Shown one piece after another: positions 1 through 6,928 of a DNA stretch of 10,235 nucleotides; the first letter of the stretch is position 1; every line of letters begins with the position of its first letter. Both the position numbers and the translations under genes were made by a program. Under the pieces are notes generated by a model, which saw only the letters and a list, made by a program, of their open reading frames with translations, did no database searches and was not told the origin of the DNA. The stretch spans positions 1-10,235 of the forward strand of contig UREH01000084.1 in the NCBI GenBank assembly GCA_900546835.1, in the 5' to 3' direction. Source of the stretch: an uncultured Porphyromonadaceae bacterium. GTDB lineage: Bacteria; Bacteroidota; Bacteroidia; Bacteroidales; Muribaculaceae.

Positions 1-17
1 ATCAGGAAAGCATAAAA

Positions 18-25
18 TAATTTTG
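18..25 (+). promoter_or_regulatory. Possible second -7 element (TAATTTTG)
   Basis: TAATTTTG also matches TAnnTTTG exactly. Its -33 element would lie before the first base of the window, so it cannot be tested here. It could be an additional upstream promoter for the lipoprotein gene or a chance match in AT-rich intergenic DNA. Confidence 0.25.
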
Positions 26-39
26 AACAGTTACTTATG

Positions 40-70
40 TTGCGAAGATTGCTCATTTAGCGTAAATTTG
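40..70 (+). promoter_or_regulatory. Bacteroidetes-type promoter of the DUF3298 lipoprotein gene
   Basis: A TTG at 40-42 is followed after 20 bases by TAAATTTG at 63-70. This fits the known Bacteroidetes vegetative promoter pattern (TTG-like -33 element, about 19-21 bases, then TAnnTTTG at -7). Transcription would begin near 77, leaving a leader of roughly 35 bases before the ATG at 114. The same TTG-N20-TAAATTTG arrangement recurs in front of the tRNA-Gln gene, which strengthens the reading. The transcription start is inferred. Confidence 0.7.
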
Positions 71-113
71 AGTCCATAAAACCGAACATACAACCCAAAA
101 TAAAGACCGAACA

Positions 114-989
114 ATGAAACGTCTGAATCTTCTTTTCCCAATGGCAATCGCGGCTCTGCTGCTCGCCACAGTCTCCGGCTGCAACAAAAAAGCCAAAACC
201 GCCGATGAAACCAACCCCGGCACCTCTGATACGCTCATTGTCGAGAAAGTTTCCTACACCGACTCGGCGGCTACCGACAGCGGAAGTTCCGTGAGAGCCT
301 CCGTAACTCTCGATTTCCCGGTCGACGGGCCTACGAATCTTGTAGACTCTGTGCGCGCGTGGATGACCCGGCAGCTCTCCAACATAGGGTATGGCACCAA
401 CACCACACCATATGCCGAAGCCGCCTCCGACAATACCGACGGTCAGCGCCTGGCCGCCCGTGTGGCAAAATGTGCCGTAAAGGGCGGTCTTAAGGAACTG
501 GAAGGGATGGACGGCGAAGCCTGGGGCGACATACAGCCGCAATACGAATACGACTGGACCCTATCATTGCTGGCCGGCACCCCGACCTATGCCACTTTCG
601 GCGCCAATACCTACGCCTATCTGGCCGGGGCACATGGCTCGACGTTTTTCACCGGCCAGACCTTCGGACTCGACGGACGTGAGTTCGACTGGGACAACAC
701 CATGGCAAACGGAACCAAAACGCGCCTTATGCCGCTTATCCGCGAAGGTCTCATGCGCCAGTATTTCGATGTTCAGACCGCACAGGAATTTAAAGACGCA
801 CTGCTGATTGATCCCGATACGCTTCCGCTGCCCGTCACTCCCCCCTACTTCATGCCCGACGGCCTCCATGTAGTCTATCAGCAGTATGAAATCGCCTGCT
901 ATGCCGCCGGATTGCCCGGATGCGTACTTCCCTACGACAGTGTAGCCCCGCTGCTCACTCCGGCCGCCAAGGCACTGCTCAATAAATAA
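114..989 (+). CDS. DUF3298-domain (RsiV-like) lipoprotein
   Basis: This 291-residue protein begins with a lipoprotein signal: a charged MKR start, a hydrophobic core, and the lipobox VSGC with Cys23 as the lipid-attachment residue. Residues about 24-60 are polar and look like a linker. The C-terminal part, about residues 165-288, resembles DUF3298: an AGAHG motif with a following aromatic stretch, then a DGLHVVYQQYEIACYAAG segment and a final PYDSVAPLL motif. The region before it, about 60-165, is where DUF4163 usually sits. This fold is shared with the extracellular part of the anti-sigma factor RsiV and with PdaC, but no transmembrane anchor or sigma-binding domain is present, so anti-sigma function should not be assumed. 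It is probably anchored in the outer or inner membrane facing the periplasm. No acidic export signal follows Cys23 (the next residues are NKKAK). It appears monocistronic: its own promoter precedes it and a strong hairpin follows. The molecular role is unknown. Confidence 0.8.
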   Translation: MKRLNLLFPMAIAALLLATVSGCNKKAKTADETNPGTSDTLIVEKVSYTDSAATDSGSSVRASVTLDFPVDGPTNLVDSVRAWMTRQLSNIGYGTNTTPYAEAASDNTDGQRLAARVAKCAVKGGLKELEGMDGEAWGDIQPQYEYDWTLSLLAGTPTYATFGANTYAYLAGAHGSTFFTGQTFGLDGREFDWDNTMANGTKTRLMPLIREGLMRQYFDVQTAQEFKDALLIDPDTLPLPVTPPYFMPDGLHVVYQQYEIACYAAGLPGCVLPYDSVAPLLTPAAKALLNK

Positions 990-1079
990 CCGCAGACCTC
1001 ACCGGGAGTGGACCGATTGACTCACCGAGCCAAATTTCTATTCTGTCGGAATAATATCCCACCCACATTTCGAGTTATT

Positions 1080-1113
1080 ATACAGGTGTCGGCCGCAACG
1101 CCGACACCTGTAT
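1080..1113 (+). terminator. Strong hairpin, likely terminator of the lipoprotein gene
   Basis: Arms at 1080-1093 and 1100-1113 pair perfectly over 14 bases around the six-base loop CGCAAC, followed by TTCTT. It lies 90 bases after the lipoprotein stop codon. The T-rich tail is short and interrupted, which is acceptable for Bacteroidetes terminators. The next gene's ATG begins at 1118, only four bases beyond the stem, so the hairpin could also affect translation of the acyltransferase. Confidence 0.65.
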
Positions 1114-1117
1114 TCTT

Positions 1118-2206
1118 ATGGCTCAACCGCATTTTCACTCCATATCGCGCGACAACAACCTCAACGCCATCCGCTATTATCTGGCGGTAAGCATCCTTGT
1201 GGGGCATTTCGCCGTGCTTTCCGGGCTTCCGATTGTTACCCTGCCGCGTATCTTCGGCAATGCAGGCAGTTTCTTCGCCATAAGCGGATTCCTGATGTTT
1301 CATTCCTATGAGAAGTCATCTTCCAACAGGCAATATTTCCTACGACGCGCCCGCCGTATTCTTCCGCCATATATACTTGTAGTTCTTCTTGCCGCCATCG
1401 GACTGTCGGTTGTCTCCACCTTGCCGATTGCCGAATACTTCACCACTTCCGGCTTCTGGAAGTATCTTGGCGCGAATCTCATTTTCCTGAATTTCCTCCA
1501 TACCGACCTCCCGGGAGTGTTCGACTCCAGCCACAATATTGTAAATTCCGTCAATGGGTCGCTCTGGACTATGAAATGCGAGGTTACATTCTATCTCCTT
1601 ATCCCCCTCATATATAAATGGATTAAAAACTCACGGTTTAGCGCCGCCACGATTCTATGGATTTGTCTGATCTTCTCCACAGCAATATTCTGGGGGCTGA
1701 AATGTATTGAAATAGCCAAAGGGGAGGATTTCGAGGTATTTCTAAAACTGGTCAGATCGCTATCTATTTTTCTGGCCGGAGGCCTGGCCAACATATATAT
1801 CACGCTATTACTCAAATTCAGATGGTGGATAATCATCCTGAGTCTTGCTCTCTATGCCGCCGATGTGTTCGACTTTCTTACAGGATGGATGCCGATTGCC
1901 CTCATCACGCATATTTACGTCTATCCCATCTTTGCCGGCATAATGGCTCTTGCCGCAGGCCTCACAGGCTCGTGGGGCAAAGCATTATCCCGTCATGACA
2001 CCTTCTCTTACGATATTTATCTCTTCCATTACCCTATAATCCAACTGCTGCTCTTCTACGGGTGCGCGGAATCCCTGGGAGCGTACCGTTGTCTCACGCT
2101 GGCAATCGTCATTACGGTTGTCGCGGCATTCCTTTCGTGGAAGTTCATAGGGAGCCGCTTCCTTAAACCTGCCACACAGCGTCTTGCCGTGCCATTGGAA
2201 TCCTGA
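1118..2206 (+). CDS. Acyltransferase family 3 membrane protein
   Basis: This 362-residue integral membrane protein belongs to the acyltransferase-3 (OafA/NodX-like) family, which transfers acetyl or other acyl groups to sugars of cell-surface polysaccharides at the inner membrane. Family marks are visible: the N-terminal NLNAIRYYLAVSILVGHF segment with the conserved His30; the SGFLMF motif at 56-61 followed by the basic loop YFLRRARRILPPY (73-85); NGSLWTMKCEVTFY (146-159) with the conserved Glu155; and a C-terminal YDIYLFHYPIIQ motif. Hydrophobic segments throughout fit about ten helices, and the length is normal for the family without a fused SGNH domain. The ATG at 1118 is chosen because the conserved N-terminus starts a few residues later and the next in-frame Met is residue 60; a stop at 1052-1054 limits extension upstream. 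No glycosyltransferases or polysaccharide genes flank it, so the acceptor cannot be named. Confidence 0.85.
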   Translation: MAQPHFHSISRDNNLNAIRYYLAVSILVGHFAVLSGLPIVTLPRIFGNAGSFFAISGFLMFHSYEKSSSNRQYFLRRARRILPPYILVVLLAAIGLSVVSTLPIAEYFTTSGFWKYLGANLIFLNFLHTDLPGVFDSSHNIVNSVNGSLWTMKCEVTFYLLIPLIYKWIKNSRFSAATILWICLIFSTAIFWGLKCIEIAKGEDFEVFLKLVRSLSIFLAGGLANIYITLLLKFRWWIIILSLALYAADVFDFLTGWMPIALITHIYVYPIFAGIMALAAGLTGSWGKALSRHDTFSYDIYLFHYPIIQLLLFYGCAESLGAYRCLTLAIVITVVAAFLSWKFIGSRFLKPATQRLAVPLES

Positions 2207-2298
2207 CACCCCCGCAGCCTCAACCGCAGTAATAAACAGGTATATTTTTCCGTTGTAATCAAAAATACCGATATTTCCACACGATAATTTCCCAGCAG

Positions 2299-3933
2299 AT
2301 GAAAAAAATCATAATCTCCGCCATGGCCATCGCCGCCGCCACAACCGGCGCGTGGGGATGCACCTCGCTCATTGCCGCCAAAGGCGCCACCGCCGATGGT
2401 TCGGTAATGGTGACTTACGCCGCCGACTCCCATAACCTCTACGGGGAGCTTTACAACCAGCCCGCAGCCGACCACGAAAAGGGAGCCTTGCGCAAAGTGG
2501 TGGAATGGGATACCGGGAAACCGCTCGGTGAAATTCCCGAAGTGGCTCATACATACGCCACCATAGGCAACATGAACGAACATGGCCTTGTGATTGCCGA
2601 GAGCACATGGGGCGGCCGCCACGAACTTGCAGGAACAGGCCTTATCGACTACGGTTCGCTTATCTACATCACCCTCCAGCGCGCCAAAACCGCCCGCGAG
2701 GCCATCCGCGTGATGACCGACCTGGTAAAAACTCACGGCTATGCCTCCGAGGGAGAATCCTTCTCCATAGCCGACGGCGAAGAGGCCTGGATAATGGACC
2801 TCATAGGCAAAGGGAAAGCCGACAAGGGCGCCGTATGGGTCGCACGCCGCGTTCCCGACGGCCATATAGCCGGCCATGCCAACCATCCCCGCATCCACCG
2901 CTTCCCGCTCAAGGACAAATCCGGCGAGACCCTTTACAGCCCCGATGTAGTTAAGTTCGCCCGGTCGCAGGGCTATTTCGACGGAAAAGACGAGGAATTC
3001 GACTTTTCCAAGGCTTACGGCGTGACCGATTTCGGCGCGCTGCGTAGTTGCGACGCACGCGTATGGGCCTATTTCAACCTTTTCACGCCCGGGATGGACA
3101 AATACCTTCCCTGGATCGACCGCGCCGAAGGCGACCCGATGCCACTCTGGGTAAAACCCGAGAAACCGCTATCGGCCGCCGACATGAAGCGGGCCATGCG
3201 CGACCATTTCGAGGGTACCCCCTACGATATGACCAACGACATTGGTGCCGGTCCATACAAAGTTCCATACCGCTGGCGCCCGATGACGTTCAAGGTCGAT
3301 TCGGTGGAATACACCCATGAACGCGCAATAGCCACCCAGCAGACCGGCTTCTCGTTTGTAGCTCAGCTCCGCAACGATGTGGCCCCCGAACTCCGCGGCC
3401 TCCTCTGGTTCGGAACCGACGACGCCAATACGTGCGTTTACCTCCCCGTGTTCTGCGGTGTTCGCAAAGCTCCCACACAGCTCGCCAAGGGCGACGTGAA
3501 CACTCTCGACTGGAATGCCAACTTCTGGGTTAACAACTATGTAGCCAACCAGGCCTACAACCGCTATTCGCTCATGATTCCCGACATCCGCCGCGTGCAG
3601 TCGGAACTTGAGAACGCCATTGCCGAGGATGTACGCGTGGCCTACGAGCAGATTCCTGAATTCGCCGACGCGGAAATCCGCGCGAGCCTCACTCAGGACC
3701 TTGCCGATATCTGGGCCGAGCGCGCCACAACCGCCTATAAGCAGCTCGGCGATTTCCTGTTCGTGAAATTCATGGACGGCAACCGCAAAAAGGTCGACGA
3801 AAACAACCGGTTTATGCGCTCGGAGACCGGAATGCCCCTGTACCCCGAATTCCCCGGCTACGACGAGCGCTATTTCCGTTCGATTGTCAACGACGCCGGC
3901 GAGCGCCTCAAAGTACACGACATCAAATACTGA
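2299..3933 (+). CDS. Family C69 dipeptidase (N-terminal nucleophile hydrolase)
   Basis: This 544-residue protein resembles peptidase family C69 (PepD type), Ntn-hydrolases that release dipeptides or act on short peptides. The first 20 residues form a signal sequence (MKK, then a hydrophobic Ala-rich stretch). Cys21 in [16 protein letters not shown] is at the position of the family's catalytic N-terminal cysteine, exposed by removal of the leader. Other family segments are [15 protein letters not shown] (89-103), [16 protein letters not shown], and [20 protein letters not shown]. The length is normal for Bacteroidetes members. The protein is probably periplasmic, acting on imported peptide fragments. 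It starts 92 bases after the acyltransferase stop, with no clear Shine-Dalgarno sequence, as is common in this phylum. queF follows after 14 bases, so the two are probably co-transcribed, although no functional link between a dipeptidase and queuosine synthesis is established. The catalytic assignment is firm at family level; the substrate is not known. Confidence 0.88.
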   Translation: MKKIIISAMAIAAATTGAWGCTSLIAAKGATADGSVMVTYAADSHNLYGELYNQPAADHEKGALRKVVEWDTGKPLGEIPEVAHTYATIGNMNEHGLVIAESTWGGRHELAGTGLIDYGSLIYITLQRAKTAREAIRVMTDLVKTHGYASEGESFSIADGEEAWIMDLIGKGKADKGAVWVARRVPDGHIAGHANHPRIHRFPLKDKSGETLYSPDVVKFARSQGYFDGKDEEFDFSKAYGVTDFGALRSCDARVWAYFNLFTPGMDKYLPWIDRAEGDPMPLWVKPEKPLSAADMKRAMRDHFEGTPYDMTNDIGAGPYKVPYRWRPMTFKVDSVEYTHERAIATQQTGFSFVAQLRNDVAPELRGLLWFGTDDANTCVYLPVFCGVRKAPTQLAKGDVNTLDWNANFWVNNYVANQAYNRYSLMIPDIRRVQSELENAIAEDVRVAYEQIPEFADAEIRASLTQDLADIWAERATTAYKQLGDFLFVKFMDGNRKKVDENNRFMRSETGMPLYPEFPGYDERYFRSIVNDAGERLKVHDIKY

Positions 3934-3947
3934 ATCCTCAATGCTTT

Positions 3948-4424
3948 ATGAGCAGAAATCCTAATGAACTCGAAGGAGTGACGCTCCTTGGCAACCAAGG
4001 TACGAAATACCCTACGGACTATTCGCCCGAACAGCTTGAGACATTCGTCAACAAGCACCCCGAGCGCGAATATCTCGTGACGTTCAACTGCCCTGAGTTT
4101 ACCTCGCTTTGCCCGAAAACCGGCCAGCCAGACTTCGCCAAAATCGTGATACAATATATCCCGCGTGAGCGTATGGTGGAGAGTAAAAGTCTGAAACTCT
4201 ATCTGTTCTCTTTCCGCAACCACGGGGATTTTCACGAAGACTGTATCAACATAATCCTCAACGACCTCGTGCGACTTATGGATCCACGCTACATCGAGGT
4301 GAAAGGATTCTTCACCCCACGCGGAGGCATCAGCATCCATCCATTCGCCAACTACGCCGACGCCGAGCACCGCGCTATGGCTGAACTCCGCATGGCCCGG
4401 GCAATGCAGTCGGCCATGGAATAA
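3948..4424 (+). CDS. queF: NADPH-dependent 7-cyano-7-deazaguanine (preQ0) reductase
   Basis: QueF reduces the nitrile of preQ0 to the aminomethyl group of preQ1, using two NADPH, in the cytoplasmic queuosine pathway. The 158-residue protein is the short, unimodular (B. subtilis-like) form. Cys55 in [14 protein letters not shown] is the thioimide-forming residue and Asp62 the proton donor, with numbering that coincides with the B. subtilis enzyme. ESKSLKLY (78-85) is the QueF signature motif and FHE (95-97) supplies the substrate-binding Glu. The ATG at 3948 is preferred: an ATG at 3941 is in another frame and runs into a stop within eight codons. The gene lies 14 bases after the C69 peptidase and 32 bases before queC, which makes the substrate of QueF. 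No preQ1 riboswitch is apparent in the short upstream gap. Confidence 0.95.
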   Translation: MSRNPNELEGVTLLGNQGTKYPTDYSPEQLETFVNKHPEREYLVTFNCPEFTSLCPKTGQPDFAKIVIQYIPRERMVESKSLKLYLFSFRNHGDFHEDCINIILNDLVRLMDPRYIEVKGFFTPRGGISIHPFANYADAEHRAMAELRMARAMQSAME

Positions 4425-4456
4425 CCATCCTGTTCCCATTTAAGCTTCAAAGGTTT

Positions 4457-5200
4457 ATGGCTCTTGAATTTCATCATCCCACCGCCGAAGTGTTCCTGCC
4501 TCCGAAAGAGGAGGAACTGGTGCTTACGCCCGACCGACCCGAGGTATTCCCAAAGCGCGACGCCCTGATTGTGCTCTCCGGAGGCATGGACTCCACCACG
4601 ATGCTATATGACTACGCACCGCATATCGCTTTGGCCGTGACATTTATATACGGTTCAAACCATAACGACCGCGAGGCCGCCTGCGCCGAGTGGCATTGCC
4701 GCCGTCTGGGAATCGAACACCTCGTGATTCCACTCGGATTCATGGCCGACCACTTCAAGAGCTCGCTCCTCGAAGGCGCCGACGCAGTGCCCGAGGGACA
4801 TTACGACGATGCCAACATGCGCTCCACCGTCGTGCCGTTCCGCAACGGAATCATGCTTGCCGTGGCGGCCGGGCTGGCCGAAACGCGCGGACTCCGCCAG
4901 ATTATGCTCGCCAACCACTCCGGCGATCACACAATCTATCCCGACTGCCGGCCGGACTTCGTCGAGGCGATGGCCGGTGCCGTAGCCGCGGGGACCTATG
5001 AGAATATCCGGCTGTTCTGCCCCTACACCAATCTTACGAAGGCCGACATAGTGAAGCGTGGCGTGGCTTTGGGAGTCGATTACCACCACACATACTCATG
5101 CTACCGCGGAGGTGAGCACCACTGCGGCGTGTGCGGCACGTGCACCGAGCGACACGAGGCGCTGGAGCAGGCCGGCCTCGACCCTGCGGAATTTGACTGA
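4457..5200 (+). CDS. queC: 7-cyano-7-deazaguanine synthase
   Basis: QueC converts 7-carboxy-7-deazaguanine plus ammonia to preQ0 with ATP, via an adenylated intermediate; QueF then reduces the product. The 247-residue protein has the PP-loop ATP-binding motif SGGMDSTT (41-48) and a C-terminal zinc site formed by Cys215, Cys223, Cys226 and Cys229 in CYRGGEHHCGVCGTC. Other conserved pieces are STVVPFRNGIML and the ANHSGDHTIYPDCRPDF segment. The N-terminus is about 35 residues longer than in typical QueC, where the PP-loop starts within the first ten residues. No other in-frame ATG precedes the PP-loop; a GTG at codon 12 is a possible alternative start. It is the last gene of the C69-queF-queC run and converges with the transporter gene after 37 bases. 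Confidence 0.94.
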   Translation: MALEFHHPTAEVFLPPKEEELVLTPDRPEVFPKRDALIVLSGGMDSTTMLYDYAPHIALAVTFIYGSNHNDREAACAEWHCRRLGIEHLVIPLGFMADHFKSSLLEGADAVPEGHYDDANMRSTVVPFRNGIMLAVAAGLAETRGLRQIMLANHSGDHTIYPDCRPDFVEAMAGAVAAGTYENIRLFCPYTNLTKADIVKRGVALGVDYHHTYSCYRGGEHHCGVCGTCTERHEALEQAGLDPAEFD

Positions 5201-5237
5201 GGGGCAGTTTCTTTACAAGCCTCTTGAATTCACACTG

Positions 5238-6617
5238 TCAAAGACTGCCGACAAGTATCATGGCGATACATACCGGTGCCACCCACCTCAATATGAACAC
5301 TACTACACCCGCGACGCCCGACTTCAGGACGCCGCGGTTGCTTATCTGCGACTGAAGCAGTCTGCGCGGCCCGAACCATCCCACATAGAGACACGTTCCG
5401 ATGGCTCCCACAGGGAGCAGAATATTGGTCGCGAAAGTGTCGAGCAGATCGAACAGATTGAGGCCGAACAATGTATAGTCGCGCAACACTCCCATCGACA
5501 GCGAGCAAACCGCGCTGAGCGCAAACAGCGGCAACAGACACATCAGCACTGCGTTGCGGCGCTTCATACCGAACGTATCCGCCAGAAACGCTATAGTCAC
5601 CTCCGCTATCGAAACCGTCGATGTGATGGCCGCCACAAGCAGCAGCACGAAAAACAGCGACGACCATAATTGCGACAGCGGCAGCCGACCGAACACTTCC
5701 GGCAGCGTCACGAAAATCAGCGTCGCGCCTTTCATGCTTTCGTTCTCAAGCCCGAAAGTCTTCACCGCCGGGAAAATAACGCATCCCATCAGCAGAGCCA
5801 CAAGCAGACTGAGCAACGCCACAGTCATCGCAGTCTTTGTAAGACGCGTATCCGCAGGATAATACGAGGCGTAGGTTATGAGAATACCCATGCCGAGGCT
5901 CAGAGAGAAGAACGTCTGGCCAAGCGCATTGACCACCACCCGCGGCGTAATCTTCGAGAAATCCGGGCTCAGGAAAAACCGTAGCCCGTCGGCAGCCCCC
6001 GGAAGCGTGAAAGCCACCACACATAGTCCGATAAGAATCAGGAACAGCAAGGGCATGAGCACATTGGAAAGGCGTTCGATTCCCTTCTGCACACCGCGCA
6101 GCAGAATAACGACGTTGAGTGCGATAACGGCCCATGTGGCTATCAGCGGACGCCATACATCCGTCAGCAAAAGCTCCATCACGGAAGTGTAGCGTGCATG
6201 ATCGGCCTCTCCGGCGGCGCCGGTAACCATTACCGTCTCAGGCGACGAATAAAGCCATCCTCCCGCCGAGGCCACCAGATATTCCAGCGTCCATCCGGCC
6301 ACCACCATGTAGAAAATCAGTATAAGATACGACGACAGGATGCCTCCGGCCCCTACAATCCACCATCGGCTTCCAGGCGACAGGCGGCGGAATACCCCGA
6401 TTGCATCGCTGCGTCCGCCGCGCCCCAGGGCAAACTCACCCAGCATCACCGGTACACCCAGCAGGAGGACGCATACCACATAAATCAGAAGAAAGGCCGC
6501 GCCGCCGTTGGCCTGTGTCTCGGCCGGGAAGCGCCATACATTTCCCAGACCGATAGCCGACCCGACGGTAGCAGCTATCAGCCCTATCTTACTCGCAAAT
6601 TCCGTTTTCGTAGCCAT
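5238..6617 (-). CDS. Sodium:neurotransmitter symporter family (LeuT-fold) transporter
   Basis: This 459-residue membrane protein belongs to the NSS/SLC6 family, which couples sodium entry to uptake of amino acids or related compounds across the inner membrane. The family signature is clear in helix 1: SKIGLIAATVGSAIGLGNVWRFP (residues 9-31), with the unwound GLG (23-25), Asn26 and gate residue Arg29. Tyr103 in helix 3 lies where LeuT has its substrate-contacting tyrosine. The helix 6 region FFSLSLGMGILITYASY (236-252) and the helix 8 TSTVS stretch (332-336) are also typical. I count about eleven hydrophobic segments, the usual number for bacterial members that lack helix 12. Helix 7 (about 262-285) has no acidic residue, discussed separately. 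The start at 6617 leaves only eight residues before helix 1, as expected. The substrate cannot be deduced; tryptophan, tyrosine or other hydrophobic amino acids are known for bacterial relatives. Confidence 0.9.
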   Translation of the reverse strand: MATKTEFASKIGLIAATVGSAIGLGNVWRFPAETQANGGAAFLLIYVVCVLLLGVPVMLGEFALGRGGRSDAIGVFRRLSPGSRWWIVGAGGILSSYLILIFYMVVAGWTLEYLVASAGGWLYSSPETVMVTGAAGEADHARYTSVMELLLTDVWRPLIATWAVIALNVVILLRGVQKGIERLSNVLMPLLFLILIGLCVVAFTLPGAADGLRFFLSPDFSKITPRVVVNALGQTFFSLSLGMGILITYASYYPADTRLTKTAMTVALLSLLVALLMGCVIFPAVKTFGLENESMKGATLIFVTLPEVFGRLPLSQLWSSLFFVLLLVAAITSTVSIAEVTIAFLADTFGMKRRNAVLMCLLPLFALSAVCSLSMGVLRDYTLFGLNLFDLLDTFATNILLPVGAIGTCLYVGWFGPRRLLQSQISNRGVLKSGVAGVVVFILRWVAPVCIAMILVGSL

Positions 6618-6663
6618 GATTGAACGAATGCTATTGAATATTTTCCCTCGCCCTCCTGATTGG

Positions 6664-6671
6664 CAAATTTA
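6664..6671 (-). promoter_or_regulatory. -7 element for the NSS transporter gene
   Basis: On the minus strand these bases read TAAATTTG, an exact TAnnTTTG match, placed about 47 bases upstream of the transporter ATG. There is no good TTG at the usual -33 distance; the region there is a T-tract (minus strand). The assignment therefore rests on the -7 box and position alone. Confidence 0.5.
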
Positions 6672-6701
6672 GTCATTTTTCGTAAAAAAGAGTGGCGGGT
6701 A

Positions 6702-6732
6702 TTGCGCAGGATTCGGAAAACAGCTAAATTTG
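6702..6732 (+). promoter_or_regulatory. Promoter of the tRNA-Gln gene
   Basis: TTG at 6702-6704, a 20-base spacer, and TAAATTTG at 6725-6732 form a good Bacteroidetes promoter, with the same layout as the one before the lipoprotein gene. Transcription would begin near 6739, giving a tRNA precursor with a leader of about 40 bases that contains the hairpin at 6744-6764. Confidence 0.75.
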
Positions 6733-6743
6733 CAACGCTTTAG

Positions 6744-6764
6744 GGCATCCGCCCGGCGGATGCC
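6744..6764 (+). repeat. Inverted repeat / hairpin in the tRNA-Gln precursor leader
   Basis: GGCATCCGCC and GGCGGATGCC are perfect reverse complements separated by a single C, so RNA would fold as a stem of about eight to nine pairs with a three- to five-base loop. It lies between the inferred transcription start and the tRNA 5' end, 15 bases ahead of it. There is no T-run after it, so it is not an obvious terminator. It might stabilise or guide processing of the precursor; this role is inferred. Confidence 0.6.
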
Positions 6765-6779
6765 TTGGGCAGCAAGGAT

Positions 6780-6850
6780 TGTCTTATGGTGTAATGGTAG
6801 CACTGCAGTTTTTGGTTCTGCCTGTCTTGGTTCGAATCCAGGTAAGACAA
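6780..6850 (+). tRNA. tRNA-Gln (anticodon TTG)
   Basis: The 71-base cloverleaf has a perfect seven-pair acceptor stem (TGTCTTA at 6780-6786 with TAAGACA at 6843-6849) and discriminator A6850. The D arm has GTG/CAC around a loop containing GG. The anticodon stem is GCAGT/TCTGC with loop TTTTGGT; anticodon TTG is at 6812-6814 and reads CAA (and CAG by wobble). The T arm is CTTGG/CCAGG around TTCGAAT. The innermost anticodon-stem pair is T-T rather than Watson-Crick. The weak U-A first acceptor pair is typical of glutamine tRNAs. CCA is not encoded. No other tRNA is adjacent, so it is a single-gene unit. Confidence 0.95.
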
Positions 6851-6851
6851 C

Positions 6852-6893
6852 ACGATTAAAGCGATGTATCGGCCGATACATCGCTTTAATCGT
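6852..6893. terminator. 42-base perfect palindrome, probable bidirectional terminator
   Basis: The half 6852-6872 (ACGATTAAAGCGATGTATCG then G) is exactly the reverse complement of 6873-6893, with no spacer. It sits one base after the tRNA-Gln and 35 bases beyond the stop of the convergent GH92 gene. A-rich and T-rich stretches flank the GCGATGTATCGG core, so either strand gives a long stem with U residues on its 3' side. This is the expected form of a terminator shared by two converging units. Termination itself is inferred. Confidence 0.75.
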
Positions 6894-6928
6894 AAATTGC
6901 CGTTTATGGTCAGACCTCGACCGGCGGC

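Noticed and set aside
1039..1046. Possible -7 box TATTCTGT for the acyltransferase gene with a TTG 19 bases upstream
   Set aside because: It matches TAnnTTTG poorly after the first two bases and would place the hairpin in the leader; not good enough to call a promoter.
2356..2364. Lipobox reading of AWGC at the C69 peptidase N-terminus
   Set aside because: Trp at the -2 position does not fit a lipobox, and Cys at this place is the expected family nucleophile.
5203..5249. Imperfect inverted repeat (GGCAGT...CTTT with AAAGACTGCC) between queC and the transporter as a terminator
   Set aside because: The stem has a two-base bulge and a loop of 25 bases, and it extends into the transporter coding end; it has no T-tract. 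Too weak to list as a terminator, so the 37-base convergent gap has no supported one.
4457..6850. Functional link between the queuosine genes and the nearby tRNA-Gln
   Set aside because: Queuosine is placed in tRNAs with GUN anticodons (Tyr, His, Asn, Asp). tRNA-Gln(TTG) is not a substrate and lies beyond an opposite-strand transporter gene.
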